Below the pieces are notes generated by a model, which was not told where the DNA came from, made no database searches, and was given only the letters and a program-made list of their open reading frames with translations. Made by a program: the position numbers and the translations under genes. From JACVRW01 sp963825345 (GTDB taxonomy: Bacteria > Actinomycetota > Thermoleophilia > Solirubrobacterales > Thermoleophilaceae): 64,000 nucleotides of DNA. Of the stretch, positions 17,786 through 25,869 are shown one piece after another. The first letter of the stretch is position 1. Every line of letters starts with the position of its first letter. The stretch lies in NCBI GenBank assembly GCA_963825345.1, contig CAWGSQ010000011.1, positions 186,001-250,000 on the forward strand. The letters are read 5' to 3'.

Positions 17786-18220
17786 TCAAGAAGGATGGCC
17801 AAGGCGCTCCGTCACCTCCCCGATCTCGGCGTCGAGGGCCTCCTGCTGCTCGTGCCAACGCTCCTTGGACCAGACCTCGAGGTGGTCCCCCACGCCGACC
17901 ACCACGACCTCCTTCTCGATCCCGGTGTGCGTCATGAGCGGCGGCGGCAGCGTCACGCGGCCGCTCGCGTCCAGCTCGAGCTCGAAGGAGTTGCCCTGGT
18001 AGAAGCGCGAGAGCTTGCGGTACTCCGAGCCCATCGGGTTCAGACCACCGAGCGCGCGCTCGATGATCGCCTCGTGCGTCTCGGGAGTCCACACCGCCAC
18101 GCAGGGCTCCGGGTCCTTGGCGAGAACGGTTCCACTGGCGAAGGACGTGCGGAAGCGGGCCGGAATACTGAGCCGGTTCTTCGCATCCAACGAGTGCTCG
18201 AAGTGGCCGCGAAATGCCAA
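17786..18220 (-). CDS. mraZ: Transcriptional regulator MraZ
   Basis: DNA-binding protein of the AbrB-like MraZ family that represses the dcw operon it heads. The 144-residue product has two MraZ half-domains: FEHSLDAKNRLSIPARFR (8-25) and LELDASGRVTLPPPLM (about 82-97), each with the conserved D-x-x-x-R. The only in-frame start fitting the family N-terminus is TTG 18220 (MAFRGHFEHS); an ATG seven bases upstream is in the wrong frame. Its own binding boxes and a promoter lie about 70-120 bases upstream. Confidence 0.93.
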   Translation of the reverse strand: MAFRGHFEHSLDAKNRLSIPARFRTSFASGTVLAKDPEPCVAVWTPETHEAIIERALGGLNPMGSEYRKLSRFYQGNSFELELDASGRVTLPPPLMTHTGIEKEVVVVGVGDHLEVWSKERWHEQQEALDAEIGEVTERLGHPS

Positions 18221-18242
18221 TTGTCATGAACCAGGGAGTTCA

Positions 18243-18283
18243 GACCGGAGTGGCGGAGTGGGAGGAGCCCCGCCACTCCGGTC
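18243..18283 (-). promoter_or_regulatory. 14-bp hairpin in the mraZ 5' leader
   Basis: Perfect inverted repeat: arms GACCGGAGTGGCGG (18243-18256) and CCGCCACTCCGGTC (18270-18283) around a 13-base loop. With the predicted promoter start near 18290, it would form at the very 5' end of the dcw mRNA, 22 bases before the mraZ TTG. No T-run follows, so it is more likely an mRNA stability or translation element than a terminator. Confidence 0.65.
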
Positions 18284-18288
18284 GATTG

Positions 18289-18338
18289 GTGAGGCCACCG
18301 TACCCCACTATCTCCCACTTGGCAACACGATTCCCCAC
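18289..18338 (-). promoter_or_regulatory. MraZ operator (10-bp repeats) with overlapping promoter
   Basis: Read on the minus strand, five consecutive 10-base units begin GTGGG, GTGTT, GTGGG, GTGGG and GTGGC at 18338, 18328, 18318, 18308 and 18298. MraZ proteins bind tandem TGGG repeats at 10-bp spacing upstream of their own gene (known for E. coli and relatives). A sigma-70-type promoter is embedded: TTGCCA (18325-18320), a 17-base spacer, TACGGT (18302-18297). Bound MraZ would cover the promoter, which fits autorepression. Confidence 0.85.
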
Positions 18339-18559
18339 CTTTCCGTCCGATGGTGGCGGAAGGTCTCAGGCGGTCTCGCCAGTTTTGGCTCTAGAAAGCG
18401 GGATTTAGCCGGTGGCGAGGGGTGGGTCGACGCCCTGCTGAGGGCGTGGTTTTCGGGCCAGGTGGGCGATCTGGGCGCAATCCTTCGTGCGGATCGGGCG
18501 GTTGGTGGGCTTCTTGCAGCCCGCCGCAACCCCTCCCCTCCGGCCCTGTTGCAGTAGGC

Positions 18560-19123
18560 ATGAACCGAATACGCACTCCTTCACCGGCAATGGTCATCGC
18601 CTGCCTGGCGCTTTTCGTCGCACTCAGCGGCGTGGCGTACGCGGCAGCCACAATCGGATCAGAGGACATCGTCAACGGCTCGATCAGGAACCGGGACTTC
18701 AAGGACGGCACGCTGCGCGGCAACGAGGCCAAGCCCGACGGCTTCGGCGGCGGAGCGATCAAGGAGACCTCGCTGGACGCCAGCAAGCTCAACGCCGCCA
18801 AGATCGGCAAGGTCAGCAGTGCGGGCGTGGCCGACGGCCTGGCCCGCCACGGCGTGATCTCGAACGCCGGCGCGCTCGTGCGCGGGCGCGGCATCACGTC
18901 CGCCAGCAAGACCGGCGACGGCCAGTACCAGGCGATCTTCGATATCGACGTGCGCAACTGCACGTATTTCGCGACGCTCGGTGACGAGTCGGCCGCGGGT
19001 CCGGGCACCGGCCAGATCGCGGTGACCTCCGCAGCGAGCAACGTCAATGGCGTACGCGTGGTCACGCGCAACAGCACCGGCGAGCTCGCGGACCGCTCGT
19101 TCCATCTGATCGTGTCCTGCTGA
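18560..19123 (+). CDS. Secreted protein of a Thermoleophilia-type family
   Basis: 187 residues. An N-terminal signal or anchor, MNRIRTPSPAMVIACLALFV (1-20) then ALSGVAYAA, is followed by the short repeat-like stretch DIVNGSIRNRDFKDGTLRGN (27-50 region) and a mainly beta C-terminal part with two cysteines (NCTYFATLG and LIVSC-end). Proteins with this SP-A-x-V-I signal and I-x-N-G-S-I-x-x-x-D-L/F repeat are very common in Solirubrobacter-like genomes. I know of no assigned function. It stands alone, convergent with tadC seven bases downstream. Confidence 0.8.
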   Translation: MNRIRTPSPAMVIACLALFVALSGVAYAAATIGSEDIVNGSIRNRDFKDGTLRGNEAKPDGFGGGAIKETSLDASKLNAAKIGKVSSAGVADGLARHGVISNAGALVRGRGITSASKTGDGQYQAIFDIDVRNCTYFATLGDESAAGPGTGQIAVTSAASNVNGVRVVTRNSTGELADRSFHLIVSC

Positions 19124-19130
19124 CAACGCC

Positions 19131-19979
19131 CTAAAGCGGCAAGGCGCCGGCGCTGCCATCGAGCAGCGCCGACGCCAGCGCCGCTGCCACCAGCAACAGA
19201 ACAGACGGCACGAGCAGCAGCGCCACCACCAGCTGGATCTTCGGGCCGGCGCGCGCGGCGTCGTCGCGGATCCGCCGGGCGAGCGCGAAGCGAGCCGCCC
19301 GCGCCTGCGCCGCGAGCGTGTCGGCGAGGGGTGAGCCGTGACGCCGCGCCCGCTCGAGCGCACCCACCAGGGCGCGGATCTCCGGCAGAGGCAGCCGCTC
19401 CTCCATGCCGCCGAGGGCCTCGGCGAGCGGCACGCCAAGCGCCACCTCCCGCCCCACTGCCGCCCACTCCCGCGCGAGCGGGCCGCCGGAGCGCTCGCCC
19501 ACCGAGCGGAGCGCGGCGGGCAACGACCCACCCGCCTCCACGCTCACGCGCAGGATGTCGAGCAGCGCCGGCAGGTCGCGGCGCACTCGCCGGGCGCGCT
19601 CCGCGGCCACCCGTGCGAGCCAGAGGTCCGGCGCCAGGAAGCCGGCCACCGGCGCGCCGAGGACGACGAGAAGTCCGAGTCGCCCGGGCGCCAGCGCTGC
19701 GAGCGGCAGTGCGGCGGTTCCGAGCAGCACCGCCGCGGCCACCTTCGCCGCCATCGCCTCGCGAACCCCCAGGCCCGCCGGTCGCCCGGCCGCCTCGATG
19801 CGGCCGCGTAGGTCACGTGGCGCGCCCGCGGGCCTCACCCGCCGACCGGCGGACGCCAGCAGGAGCAGCAGGCCGAGGCCACGCTGCCTGGCGCGCGGCG
19901 CCGTCCGGCGCTCCGGGACGAGGCTCAAGAGGCCGGCTGCGCCGCACGCACCGGCCGCGAACGCGAGCAGCGTGCTCAC
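19131..19979 (-). CDS. tadC: Tad secretion inner-membrane protein TadC
   Basis: 282 residues from GTG 19979, overlapping the tadB stop (GTGA). It carries a type II secretion F domain: RRDLPALLDILRVSVEAGGS and LPEIRALVGALERARRHGSP, followed by two C-terminal membrane helices. Two helices at the N-terminus (about 5-25 and 75-110) complete the topology. With TadB it forms the platform on which the TadA ATPase drives Flp pilus assembly. The first gene of the set is tadA. Confidence 0.88.
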   Translation of the reverse strand: MSTLLAFAAGACGAAGLLSLVPERRTAPRARQRGLGLLLLLASAGRRVRPAGAPRDLRGRIEAAGRPAGLGVREAMAAKVAAAVLLGTAALPLAALAPGRLGLLVVLGAPVAGFLAPDLWLARVAAERARRVRRDLPALLDILRVSVEAGGSLPAALRSVGERSGGPLAREWAAVGREVALGVPLAEALGGMEERLPLPEIRALVGALERARRHGSPLADTLAAQARAARFALARRIRDDAARAGPKIQLVVALLLVPSVLLLVAAALASALLDGSAGALPL

Positions 19980-20842
19980 CAGCGGACCCTCCCGAGCCTG
20001 CGCGTGAGCAACGCGCTGGCGAGCTGGAGCATCAGCGCGATCCCCACGAGCCACGCGGTCAGTAACGAGCTCCAGAGCCCGAGGAACCAGCCGGGACTTG
20101 CGAGCTCTGCGAGAAGGCCTCCGCCCACCGGCATCAGCACCACGAGCAGCGCTGTGAAGCGCGCCTGCGCGGTGGCGGAGCGGACCTCGTCCTCGAGGCG
20201 CGCCTGGTCCTCCATCGCGCGAGCACTCTCGCGGAGCAGGCCTGCGAGATCGCCGCCAGCGCGGCGCTGGAGGACGCAGGCTGCCACGAGCGTGTCCATG
20301 CGAGGGGAGCGCACGCGGAGGCGCATGGCCTCGAGCGCCTCATCGGTGGCGGCCCCCGCGTCCAGCTCGGCCGTAGTGCGGCGCAGCTCGTGTCCGGCGG
20401 CCCCGCCGAGCCCGGCGGCCGCCTCACCGAGGGCCGCGCGCAGGGAGCGTCCACCGCCGATCGCGTCGGCGATGGCCACGGCGGCCTGGGCCACCCCGGC
20501 GTCGACAGCCGAGCGGTAGCGCTCGCGGCGCGCGCGCAGCAGCCGCGCGACGGCCCACGGGCCGGCGGCGCTCAGCGCAAGCCCCGCCAGCGGCCCGACC
20601 GTGGCCGCGCCGGCAGCAAGCGCGCCGATCGACACGCCGACCAGGAGCCGCCGGCGCTCCGCCACGCCCGGGTCGCGGCCCTCGCGCCCGGCGCGCACAA
20701 GAACGTCCACGAGCCCCGCGCCGGCGCCCGCCCAGCGAGGCGCGCGTGCCGTGGCCAGTGCGAGCACGAGCCCGCCGAGCTCGAGCAGAGCCGCGCCCGT
20801 GGCCGCGCCGGCAAGGAAGCCCAGTGCAGCGGCCGGGCTCAC
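19976..20842 (-). CDS. tadB: Tad secretion inner-membrane protein TadB
   Basis: 288 residues from GTG 20842, which overlaps the tadA stop (GTGA). N-terminal helices (about 5-35 and 75-115) are followed by the T2SSF domain, with VAIADAIGGGRSLRAALGEA and DTLVAACVLQRRAGGDLAGL, then two C-terminal helices. An in-frame GTG five codons upstream is possible but lies inside tadA. Platform partner of TadC. Confidence 0.88.
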   Translation of the reverse strand: MSPAAALGFLAGAATGAALLELGGLVLALATARAPRWAGAGAGLVDVLVRAGREGRDPGVAERRRLLVGVSIGALAAGAATVGPLAGLALSAAGPWAVARLLRARRERYRSAVDAGVAQAAVAIADAIGGGRSLRAALGEAAAGLGGAAGHELRRTTAELDAGAATDEALEAMRLRVRSPRMDTLVAACVLQRRAGGDLAGLLRESARAMEDQARLEDEVRSATAQARFTALLVVLMPVGGGLLAELASPGWFLGLWSSLLTAWLVGIALMLQLASALLTRRLGRVRW

Positions 20843-22074
20843 GGAGGGGCAGCGCACGTAGTGGTCGTCGATGCACCGACTGCCGCGCCCCCGCTCGCCC
20901 CTCCCCCGCGCAGCCGCTCGAGCCGGGCCGCCAGCTGTCCGGGGCCCGGCCGGCGCAGGCGGCCACCACGGGACCACAGCTCACGGGTGCCCGCTCCTCC
21001 CGCCGTGCGCACCACCTCGGTGACCGACTCGACCACGCGCAATCCATCCGCCAGCCGGGCCTGATGCACCACCACGTCGAGGGCGCTCGCCACCTGATCG
21101 CGCACGGCGGCGTGCGGCAACCCGACCCCCGCCATCAGGGCCAGCGTCTCGACCCGCCTCAGCGCATCGGCCGGCGAGTTGGCGTGCACGGTCGTGAGCG
21201 AGCCGTCGTGGCCGGTGTTCAGCGCCTGGAGCATGTCGAGCGCCTCCGCGCCCCTCACCTCGCCCACCACGATCCGGTCGGGCCGCATGCGCAGCGCGTT
21301 CACCACCAGCTGCCTGATCGTGATCTCGCCGCGGCCCTCGAGGTTCGGCGGGCGCGCCTCCAGCCGCACCACGTGCCGCTGCCGGAGCCGCAGCTCGGCG
21401 GCGTCCTCGATCGTCACGATCCGCTCCTCGCCCGGGATGGCCCCCGAGAGCGCGTTCAGCGTCGTCGTCTTGCCAGAGCCGGTCCCGCCGCTCACCAGAA
21501 CGGACGCCCGCGCGGCCACGCACAGCGCGAGCAGCTCCGCCAGCGCGGCCGGAAGCGTGCCGCCGGCAACCAGGTCGCGTAGCGAAAAGCCCTGCCGCCG
21601 GAAGCGCCGCACGGTCAGGCACGGACCCGACAGCGACAGCGGCGGGATCACCACGTTCACGCGAGACCCGTCGGCGAGCCGCGCGTCGCACAGCGGCGAG
21701 GCCTCGTCCACCCTCCGCCCAAGCGGGGCGAGGATCCGTTCGACCGCGTGCATCAGCTCGGCCTCCGAGCCGAAGCGCACGCCCGTGCGCTCGAGGCGCC
21801 CGCGCCTCTCCACATACACCGCGTCGAACCCGTTCACCATCACCTCGTCCACCGCGGGGTCCGACAGCAGCGGCTCGAGCGGCCCGAGCCCGGTGGCCAG
21901 AAGGAGCACCCGCCGGCGCAGGGCGTCGCGCTCCGACTCGGGCAGCGCGCCCGCCTCCCGCTCCACAAGCTCGCGCACCTCGGCATCGAGCCCCGCGCCC
22001 CCGGTCTCACCCGCGCGCGCCCGCTCGATCAGGCGCGCGCGCAGCGCGACCGCAAGATCATCGAGAGCCTCCAT
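20839..22074 (-). CDS. tadA: Flp pilus assembly ATPase TadA/CpaF
   Basis: 411-residue hexameric secretion ATPase. The N-domain (LLSDPAVDEVMVNGFDAVYV, 69-88) is typical of CpaF. The core has Walker A GGTGSGKTT (196-204), the Asp-box IVTIEDAAELRL, Walker B RIVVGEVRGAEALD and the His-box GSLTTVHANSPADALRR. The C-terminal 45 residues are Gly/Ala/Thr-rich. No pilin, secretin or prepilin peptidase is nearby; a SAF-domain protein of CpaB type lies at 38.7 kb. It is divergent from the cupin gene across 35 bases. Confidence 0.93.
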   Translation of the reverse strand: MEALDDLAVALRARLIERARAGETGGAGLDAEVRELVEREAGALPESERDALRRRVLLLATGLGPLEPLLSDPAVDEVMVNGFDAVYVERRGRLERTGVRFGSEAELMHAVERILAPLGRRVDEASPLCDARLADGSRVNVVIPPLSLSGPCLTVRRFRRQGFSLRDLVAGGTLPAALAELLALCVAARASVLVSGGTGSGKTTTLNALSGAIPGEERIVTIEDAAELRLRQRHVVRLEARPPNLEGRGEITIRQLVVNALRMRPDRIVVGEVRGAEALDMLQALNTGHDGSLTTVHANSPADALRRVETLALMAGVGLPHAAVRDQVASALDVVVHQARLADGLRVVESVTEVVRTAGGAGTRELWSRGGRLRRPGPGQLAARLERLRGGGASGGAAVGASTTTTCAAPP

Positions 22075-22109
22075 GGCAAGAGAAGGCGCAAACGCGAAAG
22101 ACTCCCCCC

Positions 22110-22460
22110 ATGGACCTCACGCTCCTCAACCTCGACAGCCCCACCGAGACCCGCAGCTTCGACAGAGGTCGCTTCGAGCTCTACTCGGTCGGACCGATGA
22201 CGATCGGGCGCGCGACCTATGAGCCGGGCTGGCGGTGGTCGGAGCACGTGGGCGCTCCCAGCGGAGCGACCTCGTGCATGGTCGAGCACGTGGGCCTCGT
22301 GGTCAGTGGCCGCGCCGCGGTGAAGATGGATGACGGCGAGGAGCGCGTGATGGAGCCGGGAGACTTCTTCTACGTGCCGCCCGGTCACGACAGCTGGGTC
22401 GTCGGCAACGAGCCGTACATATCTCTTCACGTCATGGGCAGCGAGAATTACGCCACATGA
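22110..22460 (+). CDS. Small cupin-domain protein
   Basis: 116 residues forming one cupin barrel. Motif 1 region is GWRWSEHVGAPSGATSCMVEHVG and motif 2 is MEPGDFFYVPPGHDSWVVGN. Histidines (HVG, EHVG, GHDSW) could bind a metal. No enzyme family can be assigned. Its stop overlaps the ATG of the HAD phosphatase gene (ATGA), so the two are probably co-translated. Confidence 0.8.
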   Translation: MDLTLLNLDSPTETRSFDRGRFELYSVGPMTIGRATYEPGWRWSEHVGAPSGATSCMVEHVGLVVSGRAAVKMDDGEERVMEPGDFFYVPPGHDSWVVGNEPYISLHVMGSENYAT

Positions 22461-23248
22461 CGCGACGCGAGATCCGCTCCTGGCTGATGGACATGGACGG
22501 CGTGCTGGTGCGCGAGCAGAACCCGATCCCGGGCGCCCAGGAGTTCCTCGCCCGGCTGCGTGAGCTGGATCTGCCGTTCCTCGTCCTCACGAACAACTCG
22601 ACCTACACGCAGCGCGACCTCGCCGCCCGCCTGCGCCGCACGGGGCTCGACGTGCCGGAGGAGTCGATCTGGACGTCCGCACTCGCAACGGCGCAGTTCC
22701 TGGACGACCAGCGCCCCGGTGGCTCGGCGTTCGTGATCGGCGAGTCAGGCCTCACCACGGCGCTCCACGACGTGGGCTACACGCTCAGCGAGCGCGACCC
22801 CGACTACGTGGTGCTCGGCGAGACCCGCACCTACAGCTTCGAGCGAATCACGCAGGCGATCAGGCTGATCGCCGCGGGCTCGCGCTTCATCGCCACGAAC
22901 CCCGACAATGTGGGGCCGACGCCGGAAGGGCCGCTGCCGGCCACCGGCTCCGTGGCGGCGCTCGTGAGCCGGGCGACGGGTGTCGATCCCTACTACGTTG
23001 GTAAGCCGAATCCGCTGATGATGCGCTCCGCCCTCAACGCGATCGAGGCACACTCCGAGACCACGGCGATGATCGGCGACCGCATGGACACCGATGTCGT
23101 GTCCGGCCTCGAGGCGGGGCTCGAGACGATCCTCGTGCTCACCGGCGTGACCCAGGAGGGTGAGACCGAGCGCTACTCGTACAGGCCGTCGCGCATCGTC
23201 GAATCGATTGCCGATCTTCTCCCTGAACTGGACGGCCGAGGTGGCTGA
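22457..23248 (+). CDS. HAD-IIA sugar phosphatase, NagD-like
   Basis: 263 residues. Motif I DMDGVLV (12-18) has the nucleophile and acid aspartates, motif II is LTNNST, the conserved lysine is in YVGKPNPLMM, and motif IV is MIGDRMDTDVVSG. The large C2 cap between motifs II and III is typical of NagD/p-nitrophenylphosphatase enzymes, which remove phosphate from nucleotides or sugar phosphates. The substrate cannot be told from sequence. The 3' end overlaps the following SDR gene by 8 bases. Confidence 0.9.
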   Translation: MTRREIRSWLMDMDGVLVREQNPIPGAQEFLARLRELDLPFLVLTNNSTYTQRDLAARLRRTGLDVPEESIWTSALATAQFLDDQRPGGSAFVIGESGLTTALHDVGYTLSERDPDYVVLGETRTYSFERITQAIRLIAAGSRFIATNPDNVGPTPEGPLPATGSVAALVSRATGVDPYYVGKPNPLMMRSALNAIEAHSETTAMIGDRMDTDVVSGLEAGLETILVLTGVTQEGETERYSYRPSRIVESIADLLPELDGRGG

Positions 23249-23948
23249 GCTCGACGGCAGGGTCGCGCTCGTGACCGGCGCCAGCGGCGGGATCGGCGCG
23301 GCGGTGGCGCGCTCGCTGCACGACGCCGGGGCTTCGGTGGGCCTGCTCTCCCGCCGCGGCGAGGACCTGGGCCTCGAGCGCGCGCTCGGGATCGCCTGCG
23401 ACGTCCGCGATCGCGCCGCTGTGGCGGACGCCACCGAGCAGGTCGTGGAGCGCTTCGGCCGGCTCGACATCGCGGTCGCCAACGCCGGCGTGGGCGCCTA
23501 CGGGCCGTTCCTCGAGCTCGACCCCGACGACCTCGAGGCGATGATCGACGTGAATCTGAAGGGCACGCTCTACACGGCTTCGGCAGCTCTCCCCCACCTG
23601 ATCGCGTCGGGCGCGGGCGACTTCGTGTCGCTCGCCAGCGTGGCCGGAGTGCGGGCGTTCCTCGGCGAGGCGGTCTACAACGCCTCGAAGTTCGGCCAGG
23701 TGGGCTTCACACGCGCGCTCGACCTCGAGCTGCGCGAGCACGGCGTGCGGGCCACGAGCATCGCCCCCGGTGGCGTGAACACCGAGTTCGCGATCGGCAC
23801 GGGGCGCGAGCACGGCGATCCGGCGCTCGCCGAGATGATGAGCGCCGAGGACGTGGCCGAGGTCGTGCTGTTCGCCGTGACCCGCCCGCGCAACATGCGC
23901 ATCCTCACGACGACGTTCCGCCCTATGAGCGAGGGCTCCGCGGGCTGA
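23241..23948 (+). CDS. Short-chain dehydrogenase/reductase
   Basis: 235 residues from GTG 23241. It is a classical SDR: cofactor loop VTGASGGIGAAVA (9-21), NAGVGAYG, catalytic Ser in SLASVAG and the YNASK motif (Tyr and Lys). Arg residues after strand 2 (LLSRRGEDLG) suggest NADP preference. It ends the three-gene run with the cupin and HAD genes. The substrate is unknown. Confidence 0.9.
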   Translation: MAELDGRVALVTGASGGIGAAVARSLHDAGASVGLLSRRGEDLGLERALGIACDVRDRAAVADATEQVVERFGRLDIAVANAGVGAYGPFLELDPDDLEAMIDVNLKGTLYTASAALPHLIASGAGDFVSLASVAGVRAFLGEAVYNASKFGQVGFTRALDLELREHGVRATSIAPGGVNTEFAIGTGREHGDPALAEMMSAEDVAEVVLFAVTRPRNMRILTTTFRPMSEGSAG

Positions 23949-23954
23949 GCAGAG

Positions 23955-24995
23955 CTAGAGCTGCGCTGAGCGCAGCGCCGCGCGCGCCTCGTCTGCGAGC
24001 TTGCGCACCAGCTCGCCCGCGGGCAGCTCTACCGTCAGCTCATGCGCCTGCCCGGCCCATAGGTTGAAGCCATCCGCGTCGCCGCGCTCGCGCGCGGCCG
24101 CACGGACCGGCGCGGTCAGGTAATGCACATCCGGATAGCCACGCGGGGCGTCGGGCTCGTGCTCGCGCATGAAGCGGTTCTCGATCCCACGGGCGCTGCG
24201 GCCGGTGAACGCCCGGGTGATCGCGGTGGGCCCGCGCTCGCGCAGGGCCTCCCGGTGCGCAGGCGAGGTGGCCGCCTCCGGCGTGAGCATGAAGGCGGTG
24301 CCGAGCTGGGCCGCCGCGGCACCGCCCGCCAGCACGGCAGCGATGCCGTGCCCCGTGGCGATGCCGCCGGTGGCCACGAGCGGCAGGTCGGTCAGCGCGC
24401 GCACGAGCTGGAGGAGCGCGAGCAGGCCCACATCGCCGGGCGCCTCCTCGTCGAAGGAGCCGCGGTGCCCGCCGGCCTCCACGCCCTGCACCACGAGCGC
24501 GTCAGCGCCCGCCTCCTGCGCGGTGCGCGCCTCCGCGGGGGTCGTCACCGTCACCCAGAGGGCACAACCGGCGGATTGGAGAGACTCGACCTCGGATGCG
24601 GAGGGGCAGCCGAAGGCCACCGAGACGACCGGGATGCGCTCCCCCGCCACCAGCGCGAGCTTCTCGCCCCAGCCGTCGTCGTCGTGGCGGGGCTCTCCGA
24701 GCTCGACCCCGTAGCGCTCCGCCTCACCGGCGAGGGACGAGGCGTACCTACCCAGCGCGGCCGCATCCCCCGGCGCGGGAGCCGGCGCGAACAGGTTGAG
24801 GCCGAAGGGACGCCCGGTGAGCCGCCTCAGCTCCCCGATCTCCTCGTGCACCGCATCAGCGCTGCGGTATCCCGCGCCGAGGAAGCCCAGCCCGCCGGCC
24901 TCGCATACGGCCGCCGCGAGCGCCGGCGTGGACGGCCCGCCGGCCATCGGCGCCTGCACGATCGGGTGCTCGAGCTGCGAGACGGAGAAGGGCAT
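23955..24995 (-). CDS. Nitronate monooxygenase family flavoprotein
   Basis: 346-residue FMN-dependent TIM barrel. It begins MPFSVSQLEHPIVQAPMAGG, as in the 2-nitropropane dioxygenase family. GLGFLGAGY, the FMN-phosphate segment LVVQGVEAGGHRGSF (with the histidine typical of class I enzymes) and LVATGGIATGHGIAAVLAGGA are all present. ATG 24995 is chosen; in-frame ATG 25016 adds seven residues. It is divergent from the 3-hydroxyacyl-CoA dehydrogenase gene over 25 bases. It may oxidise alkyl nitronates, though relatives in lipid clusters act on other substrates. Confidence 0.88.
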   Translation of the reverse strand: MPFSVSQLEHPIVQAPMAGGPSTPALAAAVCEAGGLGFLGAGYRSADAVHEEIGELRRLTGRPFGLNLFAPAPAPGDAAALGRYASSLAGEAERYGVELGEPRHDDDGWGEKLALVAGERIPVVSVAFGCPSASEVESLQSAGCALWVTVTTPAEARTAQEAGADALVVQGVEAGGHRGSFDEEAPGDVGLLALLQLVRALTDLPLVATGGIATGHGIAAVLAGGAAAAQLGTAFMLTPEAATSPAHREALRERGPTAITRAFTGRSARGIENRFMREHEPDAPRGYPDVHYLTAPVRAAARERGDADGFNLWAGQAHELTVELPAGELVRKLADEARAALRSAQL

Positions 24996-25020
24996 GGGTC
25001 GGAAAGATAAGGTCATCGCG

Positions 25021-25869
25021 ATGCGAGTGGGTGTCGTGGGTGGAGGGCTGATGGGATCGGGGATCGCGGAGGTTTGCGCTCGTTCGGGCGTCGACGTGAC
25101 CGTGGTCGAGGCCGACGATGCGGGTGTGGCGCGCGCCGAGGCGGCGATCGCCCGCTCGCTCGACCGTGCGGTGCGGGCCGGAAAGCTGGACTCCACGGAT
25201 AGCGAGGCGGCCGCGGGACGGCTTGCCTACACGACCGCCCTGGCCGACCTGGATGGAGCGGACGCCGCGATCGAGGCCGTGATCGAGGACGAGGCCCTGA
25301 AGCGCGACGTCTTCAAGCAGCTTGATGCGACGCTGCCGGACGCGCAGTTCCTCGCCTCGAACACCTCGTCGGTGCCGATCATGAAGCTCGGCGCCGAGAC
25401 GTCCCATCCCGGCCGGGTGATCGGCCTGCACTTCTTCAACCCGGTGCCAGTGCTGCCGCTGGTGGAGGTGGTGCGCTCGATCATGACCTCCGAGGAGACG
25501 CTGGAGAAGGCCACGTCGTTCGCGGAGCAGACGCTCGGCAAGACCACGATTCACTCGCAGGACCGCGCCGGATTCGTGGTCAACGCGCTGCTGATCCCGT
25601 ATCTCCTCTCCGCGATCCGCATGTACGAGTCGGGCTTTGCCTCGAAGGAGGACATCGACGAGGGGATGATGAAGGGCTGCGCCCATCCGATGGGCCCGCT
25701 CCAGCTCTCCGACCTGATCGGGCTCGACACCCTGCTCGCCGTCTCGCAATCGCTCTACGAGGAGTTCCGCGACCCGGCGTCCGTGACACCCGCGCTTCTG
25801 AACCGGATGGTGGAGGCGGGGCTGCTCGGCCGCAAGTCCGGCCGCGGCTTTTACGACTACTCGTCCTAG
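25021..25869 (+). CDS. 3-hydroxyacyl-CoA (3-hydroxybutyryl-CoA) dehydrogenase
   Basis: 282-residue NAD-dependent enzyme of the short, stand-alone HBD type. It has Rossmann loop GVVGGGLMGSGIAEV at the N-terminus, NTSSVPI and LHFFNPVPVLPLVEVV with the catalytic His. The C-terminal domain has DRAGFVVNALLIPYL and GCAHPMGPLQLSDLIGLD, ending GRKSGRGFYDYSS. Interconverts acetoacetyl- and 3-hydroxybutyryl-CoA or similar in fatty-acid or PHB metabolism. Its TAG stop shares CTAG with the stop of the convergent PLP gene. Confidence 0.93.
   Translation: MRVGVVGGGLMGSGIAEVCARSGVDVTVVEADDAGVARAEAAIARSLDRAVRAGKLDSTDSEAAAGRLAYTTALADLDGADAAIEAVIEDEALKRDVFKQLDATLPDAQFLASNTSSVPIMKLGAETSHPGRVIGLHFFNPVPVLPLVEVVRSIMTSEETLEKATSFAEQTLGKTTIHSQDRAGFVVNALLIPYLLSAIRMYESGFASKEDIDEGMMKGCAHPMGPLQLSDLIGLDTLLAVSQSLYEEFRDPASVTPALLNRMVEAGLLGRKSGRGFYDYSS

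Larger units (their letters stand above)
18221..18559. other. Divergent intergenic region, mraZ leader to secreted-protein gene
   Basis: This 339-base gap holds the mraZ leader with a 14-bp perfect hairpin (18243-18283), the MraZ operator and promoter (18289-18338), and then about 200 bases with little clear signal. A small GC hairpin (ACGCCCT/AGGGCGT, 18430-18447) followed by GGTTTT is present in the plus direction. I see no convincing promoter for the plus-strand gene at 18560. Confidence 0.6.

Noticed and set aside
18430..18447. GC hairpin followed by GGTTTT as an intrinsic terminator
   Set aside because: No plus-strand gene lies upstream of it, and the T-run is only four bases.
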